This document shows positions 11,426 through 21,342 of a stretch of DNA of 64,000 nucleotides, one piece after another. Position 1 is the stretch's first letter; the number at the start of each line of letters is the position of its first letter. The translations under genes were made by a program, and so were the position numbers. The notes beneath the pieces were generated by a model. That model searched no databases. It saw only the letters and a list, made by a program, of their open reading frames with translations, and was not told the DNA's origin. The stretch covers positions 188,025,001 to 188,089,000 of the forward strand of contig NC_092333.1 in the NCBI RefSeq assembly GCF_046630445.1. The letters are read 5' to 3'. This DNA comes from Rutidosis leptorrhynchoides (lineage: Eukaryota > Streptophyta > Magnoliopsida > Asterales > Asteraceae).

Positions 11426-11759
11426 GGCGCAAGGTATGTTTATTTTGAACCTTGCGCCCTTGCGCCATCTTTTTCTAGGCACAAGGTTGACTTTGCCTCC
11501 TTGCGTCTTCACTGTACAGTTGGTTTGTAAGTTTTTTATGTAAAGGTAACAATGATGGTCAGGCACAAGGTATGTTTTCTCCCTTGTGCCTGCCAGTTGT
11601 AGCATACGCAAGTTGCTGCTTTTGTGGGTTAGTTTAACCATTTTCAGGCACAAGGCTGGTTTTGCGTCCTTGTGTCTCCCCTGTTTGTTGTATATATATC
11701 TATCCACTTTGCGTCCTTGAGTCTGAAGATAATGTAGGCGCAAGCTATGTCTTGTGCCT
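11426..11759. repeat. Array of five small hairpins (GGCGCAAGG/CCTTGCGCC type)
   Basis: Stems at 11426-11434/11450-11458 (9 bp perfect), 11478-11486/11499-11507 (one mismatch, one wobble), 11560-11570/11582-11592 (11 bp perfect), 11647-11655/11668-11676 (one wobble) and 11736-11744/11751-11759 (one wobble). Stem bases differ between copies in paired fashion (GGCGC with GCGCC, GGCAC with GTGCC). Spacing is about 50-92 bases. A minus-strand ORF across the array (11423-11827) has no recognisable domain. Confidence 0.75.
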
Positions 11760-11859
11760 TTGCGCGACAGACATAATATTAGACAGGAACAGTAATTATT
11801 ATTTTTACAAGAAACGAAATCACACATAAAATACAGAAAATAATCCTAAACGAAATCAC

Positions 11860-13176
11860 ACATTAAGTAACTAATCGCTCCCTAAATTGCACGTTGAATA
11901 AAACTGAGACTGATAAGCTTCAAAAGCTTTGACTTTCTCTTTACCCTTCGATTTTGAGGCCGGTTGTCTTACTACCTTTTTAGAAGTAGATTCACCTATT
12001 CGGTCAAAAGGTGCACTGCACGTATTCCTACCATGACCTGCTTCTTTGCAACGAGTACATGTTCTTACTCTTTTTCAGTTTCTTCACCTTGTGACGGAAT
12101 ACAGTTTTTACCTTTCAGGGGTCCAGGTTTTCTTTTCACTTGAATGGGGGATTTACAATTTGTAAAATGTCGGGTCCCGGATCCGACCATTCTGACCGAT
12201 GGGGCAAAGGAAGGATGTGCTCCGCATACGTATTTATATAAGTTTCAGTCATGAACCAACATGATACATAACAAGTAACATCCTCAACTTCGAAGTGTCG
12301 TGCTGCTACAATAACATGTCCGCAAGGTATGCCCGATAATTGCTACTGGTCACATGAACAAACTCTATCTTCTAGATTAACCATCCTATATTTTCGTCCA
12401 TCACGCACTTCTATTAGATTGTTTGTCGATGGGATTGCTTGCCACCTTCAAGATTTTTTTCGTCCTTTTGGCTAGTTTATGTTCAGCATATGGAGAAACC
12501 GTTGAAGTAAGACTAACCGATTTGTTGCGATTTTTGAAATACGAATTCTATAATGAAGCGAGAAAAAATTCCAATAACATGCAAACATGTAGTTTTCGAG
12601 CATGTTTAGATAGTGAGTTGATAGAATCTACACTGTTGCTAGTAAGGTATGAATACCTAACATGTTCAGCTCTATTTATGGACCATTTTTGGAAACCAAC
12701 GTCTTCTAGATATTTGTAAGACGCTTTTAATCTTCTTTGAAATACACTAAGATGATCCTGAAAATCCGACGCACGGTAAGCCTTAACCATTTTAAAATAG
12801 TGCGATTTGAAATATCTGATTTTTTTGGATTTTCCTTTGTTGTTCATGAACAAATGACGTGCGCAAAAAGCGTGAAAGGCTTCCGGAAAGACATTTGAAA
12901 TACCATGTGCTATTGAAGGAGCACAATCAGATATAAAAGTAAGCTCTGGAATACGATCATCCATACCACAACTCATTAAATGATCTCTTAGATTGCCAAA
13001 AAAACCATGAACAAACCTCGTTTGTTTCGCCTTCACCAATTCCATAAGTCAATGGTAAAATTCCATTATTACCATCCATTGCAACAGGTAACTAAATTAG
13101 TCGCCAAGTACCAAGACTTCAAATGCGCACCATCAACGATGATTACCGGACAACAACATCGAATAAATGACCGAAC
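11860..13176 (-). pseudogene. MULE transposase, catalytic core to SWIM zinc finger (3' part)
   Basis: Transposase would cut and rejoin the transposon ends in the nucleus. The exon appears to start at 13176 after an AG acceptor and shows PVIIVDGAHLK (first catalytic Asp) within the first 80 bases. The frame at 12548-13045 has ELTFISDCAPSIAHGI (second catalytic Asp), FHAFCARHLF and a segment with YSYLTSNSVDSINSLSKHAR. Further left, CSC followed by GIPCGHVIVAARHF (about 12290-12370) is the SWIM zinc finger, then the WFMTETYINTYAEHILPLP motif usual after it. The frame changes near 13060 and between 12430 and 12548 and there is a stop within the SWIM segment, so it is defective. The MULE identity is well supported by motif order. 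Confidence 0.8.
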
Positions 13177-13214
13177 CTGCATGTTATATTAAAAAACAGT
13201 AAATTAAAGCAAAC

Positions 13215-13309
13215 ACGCAAGACGCAAGAATTAACTTGCGTCTTGCGTCTTCTTAAATGAACGAGGCACAAGACTATGCGCAAGATGCAAGACAAAACTT
13301 GCATCTTGC
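13215..13309. repeat. Two perfect hairpins in the MULE intron (left of Tat insertion)
   Basis: Hairpin one pairs ACGCAAGACGCAAG (13215-13228) with CTTGCGTCTTGCGT (13235-13248), 14 bp and a 6-base loop. Hairpin two pairs GCAAGATGCAAG (13280-13291) with CTTGCATCTTGC (13298-13309), 12 bp and a 6-base loop. The C/G to T/A change between them is compensated in both arms. Confidence 0.85.
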
Positions 13310-13325
13310 ATCCACTCTTATTAAC

Positions 13326-13889
13326 TGATCATGCATATTTTTACCATAGGGTTTAACATGCCTGCTCAATACGTTATTGGGGTTTAAGGATCTTAGAATG
13401 AGGCTCTCCGATCTGGCTACCGTGAATAACCCTGGCCGACATGATGATGTCGGCGGGGTGGCCAAGTGATTAAGTCCACCTTCGATGACAGGTCGTCGAC
13501 CTGAAGGCCCCAAGTAAGGTCGTAGGTGCTAGTTAATCAAGAAACTAACCTGTTAACCTTGAGAAGATTCTAGATGATGTTGGACAAGTAAGACGTGTAG
13601 CAGATGATGGTTACGTAACGTGATGATGTCTAGAATGATAGTTAGGGTTTGTATATATAGGCAAACCCTAATTCTAGAACCATCCGAGATAAAGGCAATC
13701 ATTTCCATAACAAACTCCCCTGAATCATGGATGTAATTATGGAAAAGATATTTACTTGATAGCCAAGTAATCACTGTACCGAGAACAAAGGCATTAGATA
13801 CGAATCCGCATACCGTACACAAGCACACGCATACGCACACTAGTGAGTGCCCGCATACATATGGGGTGTGCATGCGGGTTGCGGTATCA
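13326..13889 (-). repeat. 3' LTR of the second Tat element
   Basis: Nearly identical to 20650-21213. On the element strand it runs TGATACCGC...GCATGATCA and holds a TATA-like CTATATATACAAACCC (about 13650). Ends are TG/CA. Small ORFs in it (13274-13513, 13553-13873) recur in the other LTR only because the LTRs are copies. Confidence 0.85.
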
Positions 13890-13903
13890 TTATGTCCCCC
13901 CAG
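13890..13903 (-). other. Polypurine tract of the second Tat element
   Basis: On the minus strand the bases just before the 3' LTR read CTGGGGGGACATAA, a purine-rich plus-strand priming site of the kind used by LTR retrotransposons. Confidence 0.6.
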
Positions 13904-14193
13904 TTTGATGTTATATGGCGTAAGACATATGATATCAAACTATTAAGCGAAGAAAAAACAAGAAAACGGCTAGCATTTAATTTTCTGCGTGCGTTTCGAG
14001 GTCATTTAATGCCTGTCACTGTCGCAGAAGCCCATTCGGCTGACAAGACGTAAAGTGGCTGTTGGCAGGCGCGTGTCAGCCACACGCTCATAGGTAACCA
14101 TACCCAACTGACACCCACGCGCGCACTTAAAATGTCACCCGTTGATCGCGTAACACGTGTACAGCCACGATCAACCCATGACTCCAAATCACC

Positions 14194-14203
14194 ACTATAA
14201 ATA
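14194..14203 (+). promoter_or_regulatory. TATA box of the antisense accessory gene
   Basis: CTATAAATAG lies about 145 bases upstream of the first plus-strand ATG (14338) and opposite to the pol strand. Its position and sequence fit a plant TATA box for the accessory gene that follows. Confidence 0.6.
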
Positions 14204-14337
14204 GCCCCAATTCACACACATTTCCATTTTTCTGCTCCAAGCTTCCCCAATACGCTGCTATATTCAATTTCGATCAAATCCTAAATACTCGGGCCACCGT
14301 CTAAAGGTTAGTAATTCTCCAACCACTCTATAGAAAA

Positions 14338-16368
14338 TGACTAAGGCTAACGAGACCTATGTAGATAGTGTTAGATATTATAGAGCAGAAACACATTGAT
14401 TACTTAGTCAAACAATACCCACCATTAGCGAAGTACAATCCGGTGCCACCCTTGTCTAATCAGCGTGCTCACGAGCCACCGGAGAAGAAGGTGGCCATCT
14501 ACGAACATGCGTTCAAGCACGACAACTTTAGGGTTCCCCCTCCGACTTCTTCCTAGGCGTACTAGACCACTTCCGAGTGGGATTAGGGCAACTACACCCT
14601 CATGCCATAGGTAAAATAGTACTGTTTGAGATGTGGTGCGTCGCACTCAACAAGGTACCGCTTGTTAAAGTTTTCTGTCATCTATACCGCTTGGCCAATC
14701 ACCACAAATCTTGGTTCACCTTCTTCGCCCGACAAAATTTCACAAAAACCCCAAAGTCGAATGCGGGTAACTGGAAAGAAATGTTCTTTTACATTGACCA
14801 AACTGTAGTTGGTACCAATTTTCCGCAAACGCTTATATGGTGCGAGAAGGTGGAGAAGGATGTGAACAAAACTCCGGTCCTTGATGATGAGGAAACAAAG
14901 CTATTGGCGGAGTGCGCTAACGCACAGCTGGTGCACCGGTCAAACGGGAATGTAATGTTGCGGTTAGGGAAGATCTCCGCACACTGGCCATGGGAAGATG
15001 TGCGTCCAGCCATAGTCGGACCGGATGGAAAGGGTAGGAATAGTATAATCACGTACTAACATAACAGTTTGCTATTTATATTTGCTAACACATGCGTGCA
15101 TGTTTGCAGAGATGAAGATGAAGGAAGTACTGACTGCGGAGGAGATTGCGGGCATTTCCTTCCGCAAGCAGAATGTGAATCAGCAGTTGGAGTAGGAAAA
15201 TTTTGGCGAGAATGCACCTGCCACCTCCGGTAATAAGCGCAAGGCCGCCGAAGCCTCCCAACCCCAACTGAAGAAGAAGAAACTTACTCCCAAGCAGAGG
15301 GAGGATAAGCGGAATGATAACTTCATTCCCATCGAACCCCGTTCAGCAGATCTACCTCCCCCATCTTCTGGTAAGAGTTCTGCTTTTGCGCATACCGCAT
15401 ACTTAAGTTTACATTTATTTAACCATTTATTAATACGCAGAGCATGCTGAAGAGACGCATCACACCCCACCGCGGGTCAATCCAGACCTTGAAGCTACCG
15501 TCGAGTCAAAGTACAAGACGATACACCTTAACTCTGAGTCTACACCAACCCCGCTACACGGCATTTTCCGATTGGCGAACCTGGCGCAGCTCACCCAGTC
15601 ATCGGCGGAAAACGCCGCAGAGCAATCCGCCTTCCTCCAACAAACCTTCCCGGCTAAGTTCCGCAACCAACTAGCCACACTGCCCTTTAATCAGGCGCTC
15701 AACGCCTTCATCCAAAACGGCCTTGTCTTTTTGGCATGGTTGCGGATCAAGCCCGCCGTTACGCTAACCTGTATCAAGTGGCCGTGCGGAAAGAAATAGA
15801 ATTAGGACTGCTGCAAGCGGGGGTTGAGCAGGTTAAGAAAGACAGGGACGCCGCGGAAGAAGCGTGCAAGGCGGTAGAGTTAACCGTGGCGGAAACCAAA
15901 ACCGCATTGATTGAAGAGAGAAAGAAAAACTGCGAGCTGGTTGGGACGGTTGACCAGTCCAAGGGGGAGACTGAGCGTCTGCGGGTCGACCTGGAAAAGG
16001 TTACAAGGGAGAAGGATGATGCGGTGATGGGCCGCGAGCTAACAGAGGCGGAATTGACAAAGCTTCGCACCGCTCTTCCTACCATTGTGCAGAAGGTGAT
16101 GGATTCCGGGCCTGTGTCCGATAAGTTCAGCGCCTACGTTGACGCGGTTAAAGACCACGAAATCAACAAGGCAGTGCTAGAGGTGATCCAAGCCTGCGGG
16201 CTCACACCGCCATACCCCGACGTCGTGCAGAAAAAATTGAAGGAAGGTACGGCTGCGGTGCTCTTGGAAGCGGAAGAAGCCATCACTGCCATCCCGATCC
16301 CCCTAATTAATGCGTTTGCAGCAGACCCTAATATGTCGATTGATGGGTTCCACAAGGAGGATTACTAG
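14338..16368 (+). pseudogene. Antisense accessory gene of the Tat element (Transposase_28-like, coiled coil)
   Basis: Plus-strand frames show RVGLGQLHPHAIGKIVLFEM and VKVFCHLYRLANHHKSWFTF, the signature of the 'putative gypsy type transposon' family (Pfam PF04195), then a Lys/Pro-rich linker and a 210-residue coiled-coil segment (15736-16368) rich in Glu, Lys and Ala heptads such as EKVTREKDDAVMGRELTEAE. GT-AG introns are visible at 15034-15109 and 15371-15440. It lies between integrase and the 3' LTR and runs against pol. Antisense extra ORFs in this place are known for Tat-lineage elements; the molecular role is unknown. The gene is a fossil with a few breaks. Confidence 0.7.
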
Positions 16369-17126
16369 GAGGTTGTAATAGTTAGCGCCGTAAGTCCTAT
16401 GCTTAGGCAGACAATTGTAAATACAATATTTGGGCCTTAAGTCCCGTGATGGGCAGGCGTTTGAAACAATTACCATTTGTAATAACTTTATGTATATTAT
16501 TATCGTGTTATGCATGCGTAGTGTATTAATTTATTTATATATCGCGAATCAAAACAAAGAATTAACCGCATGCTCATGCGCATAGTTAACCAAAACTTAT
16601 GCATATGATCAGGTACTGCGTAAAATAAACCAATACTTTAGCGATTTTACCTTGAACAACTTAGACTCAAAAGCTACTGCGTTATTGCTTTGTCATGTAC
16701 TAGGGGTGCACTTTAGCTGTATGGTAAGCAACGCAACTAAAAACAAACCAATGCTTTTATGCTTAAGAGTTCCTCACGCAAACCAATGCGAGAGTAATTA
16801 CGCACAAGCAAACCAATGCTTGTAATTTTAAGTCAACTTGGCAGCCATCTAGTCTGCGTGGCGCTTGGCTATGGGAAAACCAATTCCCTTCGCCTGCCGT
16901 TAATGTCTAGCCTTGTAACCAAACAGGCTTCTGTCGCACGGGGGCTAGAGGACACCCCTTAAGTAGGCAGGAACCGCATACAAAAAGAAATAAACAATAA
17001 AAGTATGCACGAGTAAATATTCAATTGGCATTAATAATGATTACAACCGCGACACATCCAAACGGACGGAAAATACATAGAAAAAATAATGTGCTAAAAT
17101 AAATTGGAGTGATCAGGTCCATCCAG
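16369..17126. other. Spacer between two convergent reading frames of the Tat element
   Basis: Holds the likely 3' ends of the accessory gene (plus) and of pol (minus). Degenerate AACCAATGC and TATGC motifs recur at about 16570-16820. No ORF or RNA gene recognised. Confidence 0.5.
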
Positions 17127-19743
17127 CTACATATAGCATTTTTTCAACAATGTCGCGTGCCAAGTGCGTTTCACAGGTTTTCCATCTAATGTCTCGAGAT
17201 GGTATGCCCCGGTGTTGCTTGCTTTTGCTACCCTATACGGACCTTCCCAGCGGGGGCCCAATTTTCCAGTATCCTCCGCATGACTTGCGTCATTCTGACG
17301 CCAAACTAAGTCCCCGCACTTATAAGAGCGCGAACGCACACGCTGATTGTAGTACTTTGCAATTTTCTGCTTGTTATTGGCTTCGTTTACGGCCGCAGAA
17401 AGTCTGCGTTCTTCAAGTAGATTAAGATTTTCCCGCAAATCTTCTGAGTTATTTTGTTCGTCAAAATTCTGTATGCGGAACGTTGGTACCCCAACTTCTG
17501 CGGGCACAACAGCTTCTGATCCATAGACCAAACTGAACGGAGTCTCACCAGTGCTTGCTTTGGGCGTTGTTCTATGCGCCCACAAAACCTTTGGCAGTTC
17601 GTCCACCCAACCAATTCTACCATGGCCCAACCTAGCTTTGATTCCAGCCACTATGTCCCGGTTGGTGACTTCGCACTGGCCGTTCACCTGCGGATGCACA
17701 ACGGATGTAAAAGTTTACTTAATATTAAGCTCCGCGCACCAGCTGCGGAAAGGATCTCTCACAAATTGCGTACCATTATCACTAACAATTTCGTTTGGTA
17801 TACCGAATCGACAAACTATGTCTTCCCATACAAAATTACGCACCCTTTTTCCTGATATTGCCGCCAGCGGTCGTGCTTCAACCCATTTCGTGAAATAGTC
17901 GATTGCAACAATCAAGAATTTGATGTTTCCTGCGTGTGCAGAGTATGTGTAAGATACTGACGTAAATAGCATACGGTATAAAATAAATGAGAATATTACC
18001 TCGGCCTTTTGGAAATGGTCCGACTATGTCAATTGCCCATTTACAGAATGGCCATGGTGAGGAGACTGGTATCATAGGATGCGCAGGTGCCCTGCTGATA
18101 GGTGCATGTATTTGGCAAGATTCGCATTGCTTCACTATCCGCGCGGTATCTGCGTACATAGTGGGCCAATAATAACCTAGCCGCATAATTTTTGACACAA
18201 TAGACCTGTGCCCCGAATGAAGAGCGCATGCACCTTCATGCACCTCGCGTATAACCTCCTCTACCTCTTTCGGACCAATACACCTTAAGTGCGGCCCTAG
18301 ATAATTTTTTCGATATAGGACTTCACCCTCGAGGGCATACAGTGGTGCCTTAGTGCGGACCTTCCTCACATCAACGGAATCCGCAGGTGATGTGCCATCC
18401 CGCAGGAATGCAATAATAGGTGTCATCCATGTTGAGCTGGATTCCTCAACAGGTGCTACCAAAGGCATCATAACAATGGATTTCGCATGCAGTTCTTCTA
18501 TAAGAACTTTCTTCCCAGATGATCAAAAGCCAAAGCGGCCAATTTGCTAAGTGCATCTGCTTTCTTATTTTGCCCCCGCATTACGTGGGAGATTTGAAAA
18601 GCTTCAAACTGGTCAGCGAGGTTATGAACAAGTGATAAATATTGCTGCATGGCAATGTCGTGCGCTTCAAAGTCCCCGCTGACTTGACTACATACCAGCT
18701 TTGAATCCACATAAGCGTTCAGAATTTTAACATTTAATTTATGCGCAATGCACATACCTGCTAACAGCGCCTCATATTATGCTTCGTTTTTCGTAACAGC
18801 AAAATTAAACCGTAGCGCATATGTATGCTCTTCGCCATCTGGACCAGTTAAAATTACACCCGCACCCGCGCCAGCTGCGCTGCAGGCACCATCGGTATAT
18901 AACTCCCATAGTGACAAAGTTGGTGCATGCGTATCTTGATGTTCTGATGATGCCTCGACATTCGCAGGCAACTCCGCAAGGTAATCCGCAAGTATTTGAC
19001 CCTTAACCGCTCTTCGCGAGGAAAAATTTATCTCGTGTTCTCCTAACTCAACTGCCCATTTAGCCATTCGGCCATAAATCTCAGGCTTGTATAACACCTG
19101 AAAGAAAATGATTGTGTTAGTCAATGCGGTAACCCCGGACATTGCCACAAATTAGGCATATACCAACCTGTTTGATCGGTTGATCAGTTAGAACCACGAT
19201 TGGATGTGCTTGAGTACCGGCACAAACGCCACGCTGTGTGGACTAGCGATATACTAGCTTTTCTATTGGTGAATAGTTTACTTCGCTTGATGTCAGCGTC
19301 TTGCTTACGAAGTAGACCGGCATTTGCGTCTGAGAAAACCTCGGCGTTAAATTTCTGCGAAATAGACAATGTAAATAAAAGTAGATTACCTTTCCATGAT
19401 CTGCGATGAGGACTGAGCTGATAGCCTCTTTTGATGCCGCAAGATATAGCGTAAGCGTTTCTCCAGATACTGGCGCGGTGAGTGTTGGTAATACAGCGAG
19501 CACCTTCTTCATCTCCTGAAAGGCTGATTCTGCTTCCTGAGTCCACACGAAGTCTTTCTTCTTTAAATAATTCTTCAAAGTATTGAAGAATGGCAATTGT
19601 TTCTCGGCGGCCTTCGACAAAAACCGCGTGATCGCCGCAAGCTTCCCGGTTAGACTCTGCACGTCTTTCTTTGTCTTCGGAGATGGCAAACTATCAATGG
19701 CTTCAATCTTTTTGGGATTTGCCTTGATTCCCCGCACTGTCAC
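17127..19743 (-). pseudogene. Pol of the second Tat element: end of RT, RNase H, integrase (fossil)
   Basis: The RT end (19243-19743) has VRGIKANPKKIEAIDSLPSP. RNase H (18498-19148) has LWELYTDGACSAAGAGAGVI and MRGQNKKADALSKLAALAFD. Integrase has the zinc-binding part with HSGHRSIVSKIMRLGYYWPT and CESCQIHAP (17878-18471), the core VAIDYFTKWVEARPL with IVSDNGTQF (17715-17972) and the C-terminal part starting MHPQVNGQCEVTNRDI (17127-17699). Integrase inserts the DNA copy into chromosomes. Domain order is that of Ty3/Gypsy; no chromodomain was seen. Several breaks. Confidence 0.85.
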
Positions 19744-20640
19744 ACCTCATACGATCATTCGATCACACCGCAACGCTGCCACCGCAAGTCCGTAACGCAC
19801 ACGGCAGTTATCGCCGGATCTTCTCCACGATCGTCTTCACAATCGCAACTCTAGGGTTTTTACCTACGGGTCTTGTAGGGTTTTTTCTCCCTTTTCCGTC
19901 GATAGGGTCCGACTATCGACCGGCGGGCAATTCGTTGGCCACCCCCCTGAGATCATCATCTCGGGTACGGGTTATTCACGGTAACCGGACCGGAGATCAA
20001 CGACGTTGACGCCTAAAAAAAAACCTTTCGCATTGCTGTTCGTGTGTAGGTTTTCCCTTGGAAAAAATATGCATGAACATTTGGCGCCATCCGTGGGACA
20101 CGATGCATTATGTCTCGTGTTTCTACCGTCTATCGTTCGGTTTGAGAAGGTTTGTCTTTTCTTATTGATCCTTTAATTCGTTATATGCGGTTTTAGTACA
20201 TGAATATTTAGCGCAGATGTTCGAGCGCTTGCGCAACTGTCCACGCGCTTTTGTCCAGGTTACGCACACTTTGCGCACAGTTGTCCGCGACTTTAGACGC
20301 AATTTTCATGCGGTTTTACGCATGGTAGTTCACGCGGTTTCCCTACGCACTCTGCATGCGGTTCTTTGCGTATCTGTTCGCGGGTTTACGCACAGTTGTT
20401 TGCGTAGGCTCATGTGAACTTATTTTCCGCAGCATAATGAGAAGTTCGATACGATACTTGACAAAAATATCATACCGAACTTGGGGGACTTGATGACATA
20501 GGGTTTAGCCCAATTAGGGTCTACACAATTAACTTGGGCCCCAAGTCAATTAACCCTAATTCCCATCTATAAATATGAGGCAAAACCTACATCAAGTTCA
20601 CAATCTCCCAATCGCATACAACTCTTACTCTCTCAATGAA
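19739..20640 (+). mobile_element. Oppositely oriented fragment of another Tat-type element
   Basis: Reading plus: an LTR 3' part (19739-20079) ending AATATGCATGAACA, then a primer site TTTGGCGCCATCCGTGGGA (from 20080, tRNA-Arg-like), a 0.4-kb GC-rich internal stretch, a polypurine-like CTTGGGGGACT (20480-20490), and an LTR 5' part starting TGATGACATAGGG (20491) with a TATA-like CTATAAATATGAGG (about 20568). Both LTR parts are incomplete, and the segment replaces gag to RT of the surrounding element. The stretch 19930-20000 resembles the host LTR in inverted orientation, which supports the Tat origin. Confidence 0.55.
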
Positions 20641-20649
20641 AGCACCACT
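20632..20649 (-). other. Primer binding site of the second Tat element
   Basis: On the minus strand the bases next to the 5' LTR read AGTGGTGCTTTCATTGAG, a form often found at this place in Tat-lineage elements. I did not match it to a particular tRNA. Confidence 0.5.
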
Positions 20650-21213
20650 TGATCATGCATATTTTTACCATAGGGTTTAACATGCCTGCTTAATACGTTA
20701 TTGGGGTTTAAGGATCTTAGAATGAGGCTCTCCGGACCGGCTACCGTGAATAACCCTGGCCGACATGATGATGTCGGCGGGGTGGCCAAGTGATTAAGTC
20801 CACCTTCGATGACAGGTCGTCGACCTGAAGGCCCCAAGTAAGGTTGTAGGTGCTAGTTAATCAAGAAACTAACCTGTTAACCTTGAGAAGATACTAGATG
20901 ATGTTGGACACGTAAGACGTGTAGCATATGATGGTTACGTAACGTGATGATGTCTAGAATGATAGTTAGGGTTTGTATATATAGGCGAACCCTAATTCTA
21001 GAACCATCCGAGATAAAGGCAATCCTTTCCATAACAAACCCCCCCGAATCACGGATGTAATTATGGAAAAGATATTTACTTGATAGCCAAGTATTTGCTG
21101 TACCGAGAACAAAGGCATTAGATACGAATTCGCATACTGCACACAAGCACAAGCATACACACACTAGTGAGTGCCCGCATACATATGGGGTGCGCATGCG
21201 GGTTGCGGTATCA
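20650..21213 (-). repeat. 5' LTR of the second Tat element
   Basis: Partner of 13326-13889; same length, same TG/CA ends, roughly 4% differences by eye. Followed on its outer side by TTATTAAC, which also precedes the left LTR. Confidence 0.85.
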
Positions 21214-21263
21214 TTATTAACCAGGCGCTAGGCCGTGCATGCGAGCTTGCGAATGGTTTTGAA

Positions 21264-21285
21264 GGCGCAAGACTCATCTTGCGTC
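21264..21285. repeat. Hairpin in the MULE intron (right of Tat insertion)
   Basis: GGCGCAAGA (21264-21272) pairs with TCTTGCGTC (21277-21285) across a 4-base loop, with one wobble pair. It belongs to the same family as the hairpins at 11426-11759 and 13215-13309. Confidence 0.7.
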
Positions 21286-21342
21286 CCTTGCGTATTGTTT
21301 ATTGAATAATAAATATTAATTTATCTTTAAACTTAAAACTAC

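Larger units (their letters stand above)
13326..21213 (-). mobile_element. Tat-lineage Ty3/Gypsy retrotransposon inserted in the MULE intron
   Basis: Two 564-bp LTRs (13326-13889 and 20650-21213) bound the element, and the direct repeat TTATTAAC flanks it on both sides (13318-13325 and 21214-21221). On the minus strand: 5' LTR at right, primer site at about 20632-20649, then pol (19743-17127), then an accessory gene on the opposite strand (14194-16368), a polypurine tract at 13890-13903 and the 3' LTR. Gag, protease and most of RT are absent; their place is taken by an oppositely oriented fragment (19739-20649). The LTRs differ at roughly 4% of positions by eye, so this insertion is older than the Tekay nest. 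The element is defective. Confidence 0.85.
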
